Below are positions 11,833-22,508 of a stretch of DNA of 64,000 bases, in pieces (the first letter of the stretch is position 1; each line of letters begins with the position of its first letter). Made by a program: the position numbers and the translations under genes. The notes under the pieces are model-generated. The model ran no database searches. It was not told where the DNA came from and saw only the letters and a list, made by a program, of their open reading frames with translations. Source of the stretch: Cynocephalus volans (Eukaryota > Chordata > Mammalia > Dermoptera > Cynocephalidae); assembly GCF_027409185.1 (NCBI RefSeq), contig NC_084462.1, forward strand, positions 157,715,490 to 157,779,489. The letters are read 5' to 3'.

Positions 11833-14159
11833 ATTTGTCTTGGGTTCCACAGTATTTAGGAGTCAAGCAATTATACTTAAAGGAATTTCAGGCATCAGCA
11901 AGAAGATGGAGAGCTATTTGGGAGGGGTTTCAATTTGCCTACAGCCCCTAAAATCAAACCTGTGCCTATATGTTAATATCCTGACTGTTACCCGAATATT
12001 TCCTTTTAGTGTTGCAGCTCTTCCAGATACTCCCCTAAGAATAGGAGCCAAGAACCAACCTGACTGGTGGAGGCCTTGTCACCTGACTGCTAAGGGAACA
12101 AAGGTCATGCATCCTGCTCTCATTGACCTCTGCCTCTGCCATCTGGGACCAACAGATCCCTCTGCTCATGCACAGGCTGGAGCCTTTTCCCTCTTCTCTC
12201 ACTGACCCATGACGCTGGGACTGTGACACATACCCTTACCACACCAGTAAATCCTCTTTAAAACTCTGTGACGAGGTCAGCACCAATAATGCTACATGCT
12301 AGATTCAGACTAGAGAATAACTATTTCACAGCTGGCCAAAGCAAGGTTCAGAAAAGTGAAATCAGTGGTTCCCAAATGTTGGTCCATTAACCAGTGCCAG
12401 CCCATTTGGTGATGTTTTCACTGCTTCTCAGCAAAACTGGAAAGATGAAACTAATGCAATGAGTTTTCATAAAGCTGAAATTATTCAATTTTTCAATTGT
12501 GAGGTTCCGTCCTATCTTCCTTCCTGTGTATATGGGGAAAATGTCAAAAATGTCGAAATGCGCCCCCCCCCCTTTTTTTTTTACAAAATAATATCAATAA
12601 GGAGCTGGGATTTGAAACTAGAACTTTTGAATACTTTCACAGTTTCCCATTACGCTATTTTAATTAAAATGATTTTAAAGTAACTTTAATTTTAAATTCA
12701 ACTTTAAATATTAAAATAATTGTTAGGCAATTATTTCTAAATATTTTAAATTATATATTCTATAGTATACTTTAAGATATCTTCACATAAAACTCAGCAC
12801 AAGGTTAATTCTTCATGGTATCCTATGCAGGATTAAAAACTCAAATCCTCACACGGATAGGGCAAGTAATAGTGAACAAGGCTGGGTAGAGGTGCAGTTT
12901 TTGACCTCCCGTCTGTGGCTCTCCATGACACGAAAAGGAAAAAGAAACCTTCATCATTTGCAAATTCCTAAGTGCAGCATTTAAGGGAGCACGTCTCCCC
13001 CTGCTGGCAATGATAGTGGCAAAATGAGTCGAACCACAAATGGTAGTAGACAGGACTTGAATTGGAAAGGACTCTACAGCAAGAAGAAATGGTGTCTCAA
13101 AACTTGCTTTCCATCACAGGGACCTTAGTCTAACCAAGAATGCAGTAACAAAGATTAAAGAACTCACAGCACCAGGAAACTATCAATAGAAATGCTGATT
13201 TACAAACCCTGGTAAGTTAACAAAGAAAGGAAGAAAAATATTTACAGTGGGTTAGCTATATAAAAAAAAAAATTGTTTATTTTCTTGAATTGCTTATTCT
13301 GCATATCTAATTATAGAGTAATACAGTAAAATAATCATAAAAATTATGCCTATCAGTACATTGGTCCGATTCATTTGGTTCCATTACCAAACTTGTCTTT
13401 GAAATCCAAATTATTGATACAGCACGGCTCTGCTCATAAAGTAGGTAAAACCGGGGAAGTTTGACCTCTTTGCCCTTTTGGGCATCATGGGGCATCACTG
13501 CCCCTCATGCTTTTGCTTATTTCATCGATTCTTTTTTGCCTGGTATGCATTATGCTCTCACCCACTTGCATTACTGTCATCTTTTACGTGTCCTCCTTAA
13601 AGCTCTACCTGTTGGTCTCTTCCTCCTTCAACAACAAACAAAAAACAAGCTCAAAGTTCTTTCTTTCCTCCTTTGATTTTATTAATTAGGTTTTGTTCAG
13701 AATCTTCTGGCACTTATCACATTCTTTCCCATATTGATTATCAGAGCATGTCTTATTTCCCATATTAGATTTTAAGTTATTTGAAAGCAAAGACTGTTTT
13801 ATTCTGCCTCAAAAAGAGGCAATATGGCTTGATAGTTAAAAGCAGGGGCTTAACACTCGTGTCATCATGGGCAAAAAACGCTCTATAAACTGGAAATGAT
13901 AATACCACCTACGTCATAAATAACAGAATGTATATAAAGCTGCCTGGATTCTAATTACTTGGTAATTAACTACTTCCTCCATCCCCTAAATAAAAGCCTT
14001 ACATGCTGTAGACATTCAATTATTTGTTGGTAGAGTTTATGCTAATAGGACACTCATACCCAGTAATACATTAGAATTATGCGTGTCTGGAAGACTAACG
14101 TGATTAACTATGACCTAGTAGTGCTTAAAAAGGCTCAGATTACCAATATAGGACAATTT
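11833..14159. other. Intergenic with old repeat pieces
   Basis: No gene is supported. 12363-12470 may be a hAT-type DNA element end (CAGTGGTTCCCAAATG). 12564-12583 is a C-run followed by a T-run. 12660-12790 is very AT-rich. 12993-13007 resembles a CTCF core. 13735-14060 contains diverged MIR/L2-like pieces (GGCTTGATAGTTAAAAGCA). The rest shows nothing. Confidence 0.45.
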
Positions 14160-14400
14160 CCCATCATCTAGATCAGCACCATCCAATATAACTTTCTGTG
14201 ATGCTGAGAATGTGCAATAATCTGCCCTGTCCAACAAAGTAGCCATTAGCCATATGTAGCTACTGAACTCTTCTTGAAATACGGCTAGTGCGACCACGAA
14301 ACTGAGTTTTTTTCATTTTATCTAACTTTAGTTAGTTTAATAGCTCCTAGTGGTTAGTAAATTCCGTATGCGACAGCACAGCTCTAGAGCCTGCCTGGAC
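14160..14400. repeat. Ancient DNA-transposon-like repeat
   Basis: CAGCACCATCCAATATAAC at the left and a GACAGCACAGCTCTAGAGCC block at the right enclose TAGCCATTAGCCATATGTAG. This is a familiar mammalian-wide pattern with inverted ends. I cannot name the family with certainty. Confidence 0.4.
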
Positions 14401-14621
14401 AGGTCAGCAACCTTTAAAGTGGCCCGTGGCCCGTTTTTCACTTGCGAAGGAATTCTTTCTTTAAGTGACCCTTGCTGACTCAGTGCATCAGTACCTCGAT
14501 CCTAAGCCCTTTAGCTGTTACACGTGGTGAAACGTCACCAAGGGCTGGCATGAGAAACGGTATCAATATAAAGCCCAGCATTTCAGTCGCACAGGACGTG
14601 ACTCAAACATCAAATGACATG

Positions 14622-14625
14622 AAAT
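14622..14625. repeat. Target-site duplication AAAT (left copy)
   Basis: AAAT lies directly outside the TG of the ERV 3' LTR and is repeated at 22345-22348 outside the other proviral end. A 4-bp duplication is usual for gammaretroviral integration. Confidence 0.8.
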
Positions 14626-15118
14626 TGTAAGACTGGCCCAAAAGCGCGAATCTTACTTGTTGGGAAGGCTCATCTCGCAAAGACCAGGAGACAGAGATCA
14701 TTGCAATCAAGCAAGAGGTTTTTATTCCAGCATGCTGGGGTCGCTCCGTCTTCAGGACAGAAGTGGCCCCGAGCTCTTAACACAAGCACTTTTTATACAG
14801 TTTGGTAGGCAGACTTTGGCAATAGGATGAGTTGTATATAGCTTATTGGTCACGTGAGGTGACTTTTAAATTCATTGGTGGCTTTCAGTGGGGTAGTATA
14901 CAGACGAGGAACTGGGGAATTGCCCAACAGCCCACCCCTTGTGTGGTCATGCCCTTCCCAGAACTGGGTGAACTTTGGGCGGCTTAGGAAGTCCTTTATC
15001 TGCCCTTACCAGAAAGTCCCACTCGCAGGGGCTTGTAAAACCTTGCTCAAACTAATTACAGAAGCAGAAAAGTTAGTCAGTTAACATTTAAGGGTGGGGG
15101 AAGGGGTTCAGGTCCACA
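14626..15118 (-). repeat. ERV class I 3' LTR (493 bp)
   Basis: The LTR reads TGTGGACC at its 5' end (15118) and ends in CTTACA at 14626. U3 promoter signals on the - strand are two CCAAT boxes (near 14845 and 14874), a CACGTG E-box at 14851-14856 and TATAAAA at 14791-14797. The AATAAA polyadenylation signal is at 14721-14726, defining a short R region. The remaining roughly 75-95 bp is U5. As a complete LTR it is the only full promoter left in the provirus, and it points away from CIPC. Confidence 0.92.
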
Positions 15119-15135
15119 TTCCCCCCTTTTACTTG
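15119..15135 (-). other. Polypurine tract of the ERV
   Basis: On the - strand AAGTAAAAGGGGGGAA lies directly before the TGTGGACC of the 3' LTR. This is the plus-strand primer site of retroviral reverse transcription and fixes the LTR border. Confidence 0.9.
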
Positions 15136-15164
15136 TGGGTATTTCAACCATGAAATACTGATTC

Positions 15165-15723
15165 CTGTTGGTTTAATTCCTGATATTGTTGCCTTAACAT
15201 CATAATTTGAACAGTACTAACACGTTCTCTTAACAAAAGCTAGCAAGCGATTTAAAATGCAGGGACCGAAGGTCAGAAGCAACACCAAAATGATTAGTGG
15301 GCCTAGCAGGGTAGACACGAGGGTCGTAAGCCACGGAGAGGAGTTGAACCATGACTCAAACCATCCATGATTTTGTTCTCTCTCTTTCTTTCTTTTTTTT
15401 TGGCTAGGCTCTCCCTAATTTTGGCCATGGAGTCTTTAATTACCCGAGTGATCAATGTAAAAACAACATTCTTCTCTTAGTGCAGCACAGAGTCCCCCCT
15501 GCTGAAGGAACAAGAAGTCTAGTCCCCTTCTATTTTGTAGGATCACCTCAGAAAGAGAGGTGAGGGACTCTTGTAATTTAGTAATTGAATTTTCTATTTC
15601 TTTAATATCAGCATCTATGGCTGCTTGTAAACTTAGGTAATTCTGATGTTGAATAGCCAGAGCTGAAGCTCCTGTAGCTGCCCCAGCTGCTCCCAATCCT
15701 AAGCCTAAGAGAACAGAGAGCAT
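15165..15723 (-). pseudogene. env: ERV env transmembrane subunit (TM), frameshifted
   Basis: The TM region begins with a hydrophobic, Gly/Ala-rich fusion-peptide-like stretch (residues 2-24 of the frame starting at 15723). A heptad segment, an immunosuppressive-domain-like stretch (residues 62-78) and a CX6CC motif (C79, C86, C87) follow. The frame stops at 15436. The distal ectodomain, membrane span and cytoplasmic tail are still readable in other frames down to about 15165, with a shift at the A/G-rich tract near 15390. TM would mediate membrane fusion in a virus; this copy cannot give an intact protein. Confidence 0.88.
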
Positions 15724-17116
15724 GATACTTAGGGGCTCCCTTCTGGTTCAGTAGTTCCTGTTATTTTCATCCCAGTGTGATAATAGTTCTTCATAGGGAT
15801 GGTGAACAAGCCGAGGCAACAACCGAACCAAGACACAGAAATCCTGGGTCTCATCTGGGGCCTGTAAGCTAACACAGGGTGTGACCTCAGTAGCGCAGGC
15901 CCACCATCCTTCTGGAGGGGGCAACAGATATGTGTCACCAGACCACTCGGTCAAGTTAAGAGTCTGGTTGCACAGCTAGCTGTGTGAGGAGGGGATCTTT
16001 CCCACACGTTCCTTGCCCCGCAACAGCTGACAGAGTGAGTTTGACTTGTCGTTGCTGCCAACGACAGTTGGAGACATCAGTTGTAGTATTAATTTCTGAA
16101 GGCTATTCCTTCATAATATGGGAGAGCAACATTATAACAAAGCCAGCAGGAGCGGGTAGCATTGGGGTTGGTACTATTTAAGACCTTGAAGGCTTCAGAA
16201 ATTAAGCGGAATAACCCAGGTTGTTCTTGTGGCCTAAGTTCAGGGGGCTGAGTTATTCCCTTTGGTGCCTTAGTCTTGGACCCTTTAGTGGGGGCTGAGG
16301 ACGCTGGTTGGGTACCCAGGGGTGCTGGGGTAGTCTTTGGTTTGACCCCTGGAACTAAGTATTTATTTGGGCCTATGGCAGTATATTGGGTTTCTACTCT
16401 GAACTTGATGGGGAACAACAGCCCATCATCATACCTCTCTTTATAAAATCTTAACCCCCACATAAATCCTTTTTCCCACCCAGTGGCCTTTTTTCCTGAA
16501 TCCGTGAAGGACACTCGGAGGGGGTGACACCACCCATTACAGGAAGGGTTATCTTTCCACTTAGACTGGCTGCTTCCCAATCGGCCTGCCCACCCTGCAG
16601 CAGGGGGAGAGGGGTGGGTATAATTAGCCGTTACCTTTATATAGTCCCAGGAGGACGAGGGATTCCAATATGTGTCTCCTGTGGTCTCACAGCCCCAGCC
16701 TTTACAGAAATAATCTGCTTTGCCTCCACACTGATAGTTTAGTGTTCTGTCACGATGGAACCCAGGGCACACATAGAAGGTGAGGGCACTCAGCATACTT
16801 CTCTGATCTTTAGTAGAGGAGGCCCCCATGGTTCGAGCCCAAAGCACCCCAGTGGGGAGGGGGTAGAAGGGGATTTGTGAGCATCAGAGTATTCTTCTAA
16901 ATCCCAGTTGGCTGGGGCTCCCATGGCTAATTTGCACACATTGGGAAACAGTTCAGGCCACCATTTTCCCGTGGTGACCTTGGACAGGGTCCAGATTTCA
17001 TCTCCCGCCCCATTTAGAACATACCAAGTTAACTTTTGGGGGATATGTGGGCTGGAAGCTCTCAGGCTCCTGGGAAAGACTGTCAGGTACAGAAGGGGAA
17101 AAAATAAAATTTTCAT
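15724..17116 (-). pseudogene. env: ERV env surface subunit (SU), broken
   Basis: SU starts with a hydrophobic signal peptide whose Met is at about 17116, inside the end of integrase, as is usual for gammaretroviruses. The N-terminal part is open to about 16850. A frameshift there moves the reading into the 16089-16847 frame, which has a proline-rich middle (about 16210-16350) and the CWLC motif near 16137-16148 that pairs with TM in this class. A stop follows at 16089, and the rest (15729-15954) is in yet other frames. SU would bind the receptor; this copy is not intact. Confidence 0.85.
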
Positions 17117-18180
17117 CTTACAATATTTAAGGTGTTTGAACCCCCAGTCCGAACGATTTTGAGCTTCAAGGGGTGTTCCTTGTAACTTTGGGCTCTCCAC
17201 GTGGCGTCTTTTGATCCTTGGTCCTCTGGTGGTGCAGGTTTTGTGTGTGAGGCGTGGAACCAGGTGGTGATCCCGTCTACTTTTATGGCAGTTGGTGTTG
17301 TCAGGAGCACCAGGTAAGGTGCCTTCCAGCAGGGTTCCAGAGTCTGGGAGTGATGTCGTCTTACGTAGACTGTGTCCCCAACCTGGAACTGGTGAGAAAC
17401 TTAGGGGGTCCCAGGTTCATAGGCAGCCGCTAGCTGCGTCCAGACTTCCTTCTGCACCGCTTGCAGTCCTTTAAACCTGGCATATAAGTCACTGTTACTG
17501 TGGCAAGTGGGTTCAAAGGCGTCCCCCAGTAACGTCAAGGGGGAAGGGGTACCATAGAGAATTTCAAAGGGGGTCAGGTTGAACCGGGAGGGGGTGTTCC
17601 TAGCTCTAAACAGGGCCAAGGGAAGGAGCACCACCCAGTCCACGCCAGTCTCCATGGTTAATTTAGTCAGGGTCTCTTTTAGAGTTCTGTTCATCCTTTC
17701 TACCTGTCCTGAACTCTGCGGTCTGTAGATACAATGTAATTTCCAATTGACCCCTAGGTGTCTGGCCACTCCCTGGCTTACCTTGGCAACGAAGGCAGGC
17801 CCATTGTCGGACCCTATTACCTTGGGCACCCCGAAGCGTGGGAAGATTCCTTCCAGGATTTTCTTGACCACAACGGTGGTAGTCTCCTGTTTCATTGGGA
17901 ATGCTTCTACCCATCCAGAGAAGGTGTCTACAAAAACTAGAAGATACTTGTAACCATATTTACCTGGCTTGATCTCTGTAAAGTCTACTTCCCCATATAC
18001 CTCAGGTCTGCTTTCCCTGGGTCTTTTGCCAGGTCCCGTGGTATTCTTACAAGCATTTACCTTTTGACATGGCACACACTTATAAACTATCTGTTCTGCT
18101 AATTGTTTTAGCCCTGTGATGTGATATTTTGTCGTTAGGGCAGTCTGGACCAATTTGTTTATTCCCAGATGAGTCATTGG
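17113..18180 (-). pseudogene. pol: ERV integrase domain of pol
   Basis: The open stretch 17401-18177 holds the zinc-binding end (CVPC) and the catalytic core with D, D and E: VDFTE, GSDNGPAF and GQVERMN, with 35 residues between the second D and the E. The C-terminal domain is in another frame at 17113-17310 (WFHASHTKP), overlapping the env signal peptide. Integrase would insert viral DNA into the genome. All three catalytic residues survive, but the frame breaks before the C-terminal domain and again upstream near 18180-18360. Confidence 0.9.
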
Positions 18181-18318
18181 TGCATTTGTTTAATCATGGC
18201 ACGTGCTTGTTCTTGTGGCAAGATAGGCTGGCCTGACACTGCATGCCAGCGCCCTTTTTCCTGATTGAAGTGGTTATTAGAGTCCCTTGAGATCTCTGCT
18301 ACATCTTCAGCAGAGTAC

Positions 18319-19008
18319 TTAAACTTGGGCTCCTCTAGCTTTGGGAATGTTAACTAGCAGAAGAGAAGTGAACCTGTTGGCTGCCGCCCTTGCTTCAGAG
18401 TCAGCCAAGTTGTTTCCCCGGGTGATGGGGAAATCCCCTTTCTGGTGGCCCGGGCAGTGTATAATATGCCCTTTTAGCGGTTGGTGAAGGGCCTCTAGCA
18501 GGGCTTCGATCTCTGCCTTGTTTTTGATTTCTTTTCCTCCAGAGGTTAGCAGACCCCGCTGTTGATAGATAGCACCATGCACATGGGCAGTGGCAAAGGC
18601 ATACCTGCTGTCTGTATAGATGTTGATTCTTTTGCCCTCTCCTAGTTCAAGGGCTTTTGTGAGGGCGATGAGTTCTGCCTTCTGGGCGGATGTTCCTGCA
18701 GGTAAGGTCTGTGCCCATATCAGGTTTTGGCCATCTACTATAGCGGCTTCTGTCTTCGGCACTCCTTCTTTCAGGAAACTGCTGCCATCAGTGAACCAGG
18801 TGGCTTTGGCATTCATCAGAGGCTGATATGACAAGTTTTTCCGCCATCCATGTGCCTCAGCAAGCACTTGTTGGCAGTCATGGATAGGAGGGTTGAGGTC
18901 GGGGTCTGGGAGCAACGTGGCTGGATTTAAGCTCGCCGGGGGAGCGAAAGTAACTCGGTCTGAGTTCAGTAACAGAGTTTGATAGTGAGTTATGCGAGCA
19001 TTTGTGAG
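18319..19008 (-). pseudogene. pol: ERV RNase H domain of pol
   Basis: The frame continues from the reverse transcriptase after a single TAG at 19009-19011. The acidic catalytic residues are all visible: FTDGSS, KAELIAL, YTDSRY and the final D in NLADSEA. The domain would remove RNA from RNA-DNA hybrids. It ends at a stop at 18319, where the true frame shifts before integrase. Confidence 0.88.
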
Positions 19009-20379
19009 CTAGCGGTCGGGGGGCTGGCGGACAATACTTTCTAAAGCATGAGGTGTTGAGATTACCAAACTCTGTCCCATAGTCAACTTGTCAGCATCTT
19101 TTACCAGAACAGCTACTGCCGCTATGATCCTTAGACAAGCTGGCCACCCCGAGGCTACTGGGTCTAGTTTTTTAGACAGATATGCTACAGGCCTTTTCCA
19201 GGGCCCCAGTTTTTGAGTTAGGACCCCCTTTGCAACCCCCTTATTTTCTGCCACATACAGGTGGAAGGGCTTGGTTACGTTGGGCAGCCCCAGAGCCGGT
19301 GCGGACATCAAGGCCGTCTTGATGTTGTTAAAAGCCTGTTCTTCCTTTCCCCACTTGAAGGGCTGACTGTTCTTAGTGAGGGGATATAATGGGGTTGCCA
19401 TCTCAGCAAAACCAGGTATCCATAGGCGGCAGAACCCGGCAGTACCTAAAAATTCCCTGACTTGTCTTGGGTTAGCGGGTGGCGGAATGTGAAACACTGT
19501 CTCTTTTCTGGCTTCAGACAACCATCTTTTCCCATCTTTAAGAAGGTACCCCAGGTAAGTGACCTGTCGCTTGCAGATCTGAGCCTTTTTGGCAGAGACT
19601 CGATAGCCCAGTTCTCCCAACTCTGTGAGAAGTTTTGTTCCTTCCAGACACAGTTCCTCATCGGCCGCTGCCAGGAGGAGATCGTGTACATACTGCAACA
19701 GAGTTACCTGGGGGTTTGAGGCCCGGAACATAGCCAAGTCTTGGTGGAGGGCCTCGTTAAAGATGGTGGGCGAATTTTTGAACCCTTGAGGCAGGTGGGT
19801 CCATGTGAGTTGTGCTGCTAGGCCAGTCTCTGGATCTTTCCACTCGAAGGCAAAGTAATCTTGACTTTTTACAGCCAACGGTAAGCAGAAGAATGCATCT
19901 TTGAGATCCAGTACTGAGTACCAGGTCCTGTCTGGGGGTAAAGAGCTTAAAAGATTATAGGGGTTAGAAGCTGTGGAGTGGAGGTCGGTCACCTGCTTGT
20001 TTACCTCTCGGAGGTCCTGGACCGGTCGGTAGTCATTAGTCCCAGGTTTTCGAACCGGTAGCAAGGGCGTGTTCCAGGCTGATTGGCACTTCCGTAGGAT
20101 CCCCAGCTGGAGCAGACGGGCAATGTGGGGTCGGATGCCTTCATGTGCCTCTTGGGACATTGGGTATTGTCGGACAGCTATAGGACTGGCCTGAGCCTTC
20201 AGCTCTATGTGGACGGGGGGCCGGTTTTTAGCCTTCCCTATCTCTGCAGTTTCTGCCCACGCCTGGGGATAGTTTTTTAGCCACCAGTCCATCTGTCCGG
20301 TCTCCCGCCCTTGTTTTTCAAACAATCGGTATTTATCTTCCAGCCTGAGAGTTAGTACCTGGAGAGGCTTTCCTTGTCA
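19009..20379 (-). pseudogene. pol: ERV reverse transcriptase domain of pol
   Basis: A 438-codon open stretch (19009-20325) covers most of the reverse transcriptase. [18 protein letters not shown] and LPQGFKNSP are clear fingers and palm motifs. The catalytic YVDD box is changed to YVHD: the codon at 19684-19686 reads CAC (His) where the family needs Asp. This would abolish polymerase activity even if the stops were absent. The frame is the same as that of gag nucleocapsid, protease and RNase H. Confidence 0.92.
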
Positions 20380-20712
20380 ATTTAACACCCAAGGTCCCTC
20401 GGGGTCAAAATGAATTCGAGCACCCATTTTGGTGAGGTGGTCTCTTCCCAGTAGTGGGTAGGGGCACTCAGGAATGACCATGAATGAGTAGGATACCCGG
20501 CCCATGCCTAGGTCCACCATTCTTTGGGTAGTCCATGGGTACTGTCAGGTCCCTGTAGCCCCTTGTACCCATGATTTTTTATTTGAAAGGGGTCCATTTG
20601 TTTGCAGTAACACTGAATGCTGAGCCCCAGTATCTACCAAGAACCGAGTAGGCTTCCCCTCCACTGTAAGGGTTACCCTGGGTTCAGGAAGGGGGTCCGA
20701 ACCCCGTCCCCT
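20326..20712 (-). pseudogene. pro: ERV aspartic protease (pro)
   Basis: Read from directly after the gag TAG, the frame gives a retroviral aspartic protease with the active site LVDTGA (DTGA at 20623-20634), and a PLLGRD segment near the C-terminus. Two TGA codons, at 20545-20547 and 20377-20379, interrupt it. No frameshift is needed between gag, protease and reverse transcriptase. The enzyme would cleave the Gag-Pol polyprotein. Confidence 0.88.
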
Positions 20713-20715
20713 CTA
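20713..20715 (-). other. Gag amber stop with in-frame protease (readthrough arrangement)
   Basis: The gag frame ends in TAG and the protease frame continues in phase directly after it. The next bases on the - strand are G-rich, followed by a C-run, which could fold into the downstream structure gammaretroviruses use for stop-codon readthrough. The arrangement is seen in the sequence; readthrough itself is inferred from the family. Confidence 0.75.
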
Positions 20716-22214
20716 ATCACTGTCTTCCTGCAGGGACAAGACTTTGGGGGCTTGAGGCTTTTTCTTTTTCTTGGGGCATTCTCGAGCCCAGTGTCCTTTC
20801 CCCTTGCAGTATGCACACTGATCTTTTGCTAGGGGTTCCTTCTTGCTGCCCGGTACTGTCTTACTAGGTTCCCTAGTTTCCCTAACTACAGTGGCCAGAA
20901 TTTTGTGAAGATTTCTTTCTTGGCACTTTTCTCTTTTTATTTCTTTAGCCTCCTGCTCTTTCTGCTTTCTCTCTTCTTTTTCTTCCTCTGACTCGCTATT
21001 ATGATAAACCTTTTCAGCCACCTGCACTAATTCCCTCAATGACTTATCTTGTAACCCTTCAAGCTTCTGCAGTTTCTTCCTGATATCTCTACTAGACTGG
21101 TCAATAAAGGCAACTGTCACTGTAGCCTTGTGCTCCTTACTACTAGGATCATACGGGGTAAACTGACGGAATGCTTCCATGAGTCTCTTCAGAAATGCTG
21201 ATGGAGACTCATTGGGCCCCTAGATTACCTCTCTTACCTTAGTCAAATTGGTGGGGCATTTTGCTGCCCCTCGGAGACCTGCCATTAGAGCCTGGCGATA
21301 GACCTTCAGGTGCTCCCTACCTTCTGCCGAGTTGAACTCCCAGTTTGGTCTGGTCAACGGGAATCCTACATCTATAACATTAGGGAGGAGGGTAGGTCGC
21401 CCATTGTCTCCTGGAACGCTCTTTCAAGCCTCCAGGAGGATTCATTGTTTCTCCTCGATGGTGAACAGGACCTGGAGGAGCTGCTGGCAGTCATCCCAGG
21501 TGGGCTGGTGAGTAAAGAGAAGGGATTCTACAAGGTTAGTGAGACCCTGGGGATTTTTAGAGAAAGGGGGATTCTGACATTTCCAGTTGTAAAGATAGGA
21601 AAAGGAGAAAGGCCAGTACTGTAAGGGCTGGTTGCCCGCTTCATCAGGAGGGCCATAAGCCCGCAGAGGGAGGGTGGGAACAGCCTCCAGAGGGGCTGCT
21701 CGCCTACTACGTATCCCCTGCGCAGGTCCCTCCCTTGCTCCTTGTGGGTCCTCTGGTGGAGCTGACAGGCAGACTGCCTGAGGGCAGAGGGAGGGAAAAT
21801 AAGGAGGAGGAGGAGGGTCTAGGAGAAGCAAGTCTGATTCGGTGGGAGGTAGGACCTCCGGTTTCTTTCCCATCTCTTTAAGAGCAAACACAGCCGATGG
21901 ACCTGTTAGGGGAACAAAGGGACGGACCCACGGAGGAGGGTCTGTGACCAGATCTTCCCAGACTATGATATAAGGGACCTGATCTGGGTGACTCTTAGAA
22001 TTGAAACCAAAAATTTTTCTCTTTACCGCCGTGATCAGCGGTAGAGATAAGGAGCCTTTGGCGGGCCACCCGAGTTGGAAAGTTGGCCACTCTGAAGAAC
22101 AAAGAGTTGCCCATTTATCCTTTTAACCTATACAGACAGATTATGAGCCCTGGCCTTCATGTCAGTCCAGTATTTCAGAGTTAGATTTAAAGGGGTCAAG
22201 ACAGTCTGCCCCAT
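20713..22214 (-). pseudogene. gag: ERV gag (matrix, p12-like, capsid, nucleocapsid), broken
   Basis: Gag starts at ATG 22212-22214 with MGQTV, a myristoylation-type N-terminus, but meets a TAG after 28 codons. The rest of matrix continues in another frame and joins the open stretch 21442-21891, which has a proline-rich region with a PPPPY late motif (about 21799-21815). Capsid homology between about 21440 and 21180 is interrupted. The last open part (20713-21180) holds a charged KE-rich region and the zinc knuckle CAYCKGKGHWAREC (about 20776-20817). Gag would form the virus shell; this copy cannot. Confidence 0.88.
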
Positions 22215-22324
22215 GTCGTCCCCAGAAAGTCATCAGTCCCAACACACACGCAACCAGACAAACAAAAACCAAAACACTGACGCGCCCCTGCCACGGGCAC
22301 CACAACCTGATTATCAGAGAACTC

Positions 22325-22344
22325 GGGAGGGGTTCAGGTCCACA
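22325..22344 (-). repeat. Remnant of the ERV 5' LTR
   Basis: The outermost 17 bases (TGTGGACCTGAACCCCT) match the start of the 3' LTR. The following bases do not; they belong to the untranslated leader upstream of gag. Nearly all of U3 plus R, U5 and the primer binding site are missing, yet the terminal TG and the AAAT duplication are kept. Confidence 0.85.
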
Positions 22345-22348
22345 AAAT
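22345..22348. repeat. Target-site duplication AAAT (right copy)
   Basis: This AAAT directly follows the proviral end and matches 14622-14625. Confidence 0.8.
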
Positions 22349-22502
22349 CATCCCACTAAAATAATTCATTGCGTCTCTGCTCCGTGGACACAGTCTCGAG
22401 GGTTGACGGGAAAGCAAACAAACCATGCGACAGGTGGCAAAAACGTGACCGCGCGGGTGGTGGTGACCGCCCCCGTCACGCCAGCCGCAGCCGTCACAGG
22501 CT

Positions 22503-22508
22503 CACGTG
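22503..22508. promoter_or_regulatory. E-box CACGTG
   Basis: A canonical E-box lies in the CIPC CpG island. CLOCK-BMAL1 and USF/MYC-type bHLH factors bind this sequence. CIPC is known as a clock-controlled negative regulator of CLOCK-BMAL1, so such a site is expected. Confidence 0.6.

Larger units (their letters stand above)
14626..22344 (-). mobile_element. Gammaretrovirus-type endogenous provirus (ERV class I)
   Basis: This is a nearly complete provirus on the - strand, in the order remnant 5' LTR, leader, gag, pro, pol, env, PPT, 3' LTR. The gammaretroviral type is shown by four things: an amber (TAG) gag stop in frame with protease, one CX2CX4HX4C zinc knuckle in gag, a CWLC motif in env surface protein, and a CX6CC motif in env transmembrane protein. 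Both outer ends are intact (TG...CA) and flanked by AAAT. Of the 5' LTR only about 17-20 bp remain; the rest of U3, R, U5 and the primer binding site are absent. All genes carry stops or frameshifts. It ends about 35 bp from the CIPC CpG island. Confidence 0.95.

Noticed and set aside
15436-17116. Env as a possible domesticated (syncytin-like) gene
   Set aside because: The env frame is broken by several shifts and stops in SU and in the distal TM. A captured env would need one continuous frame.
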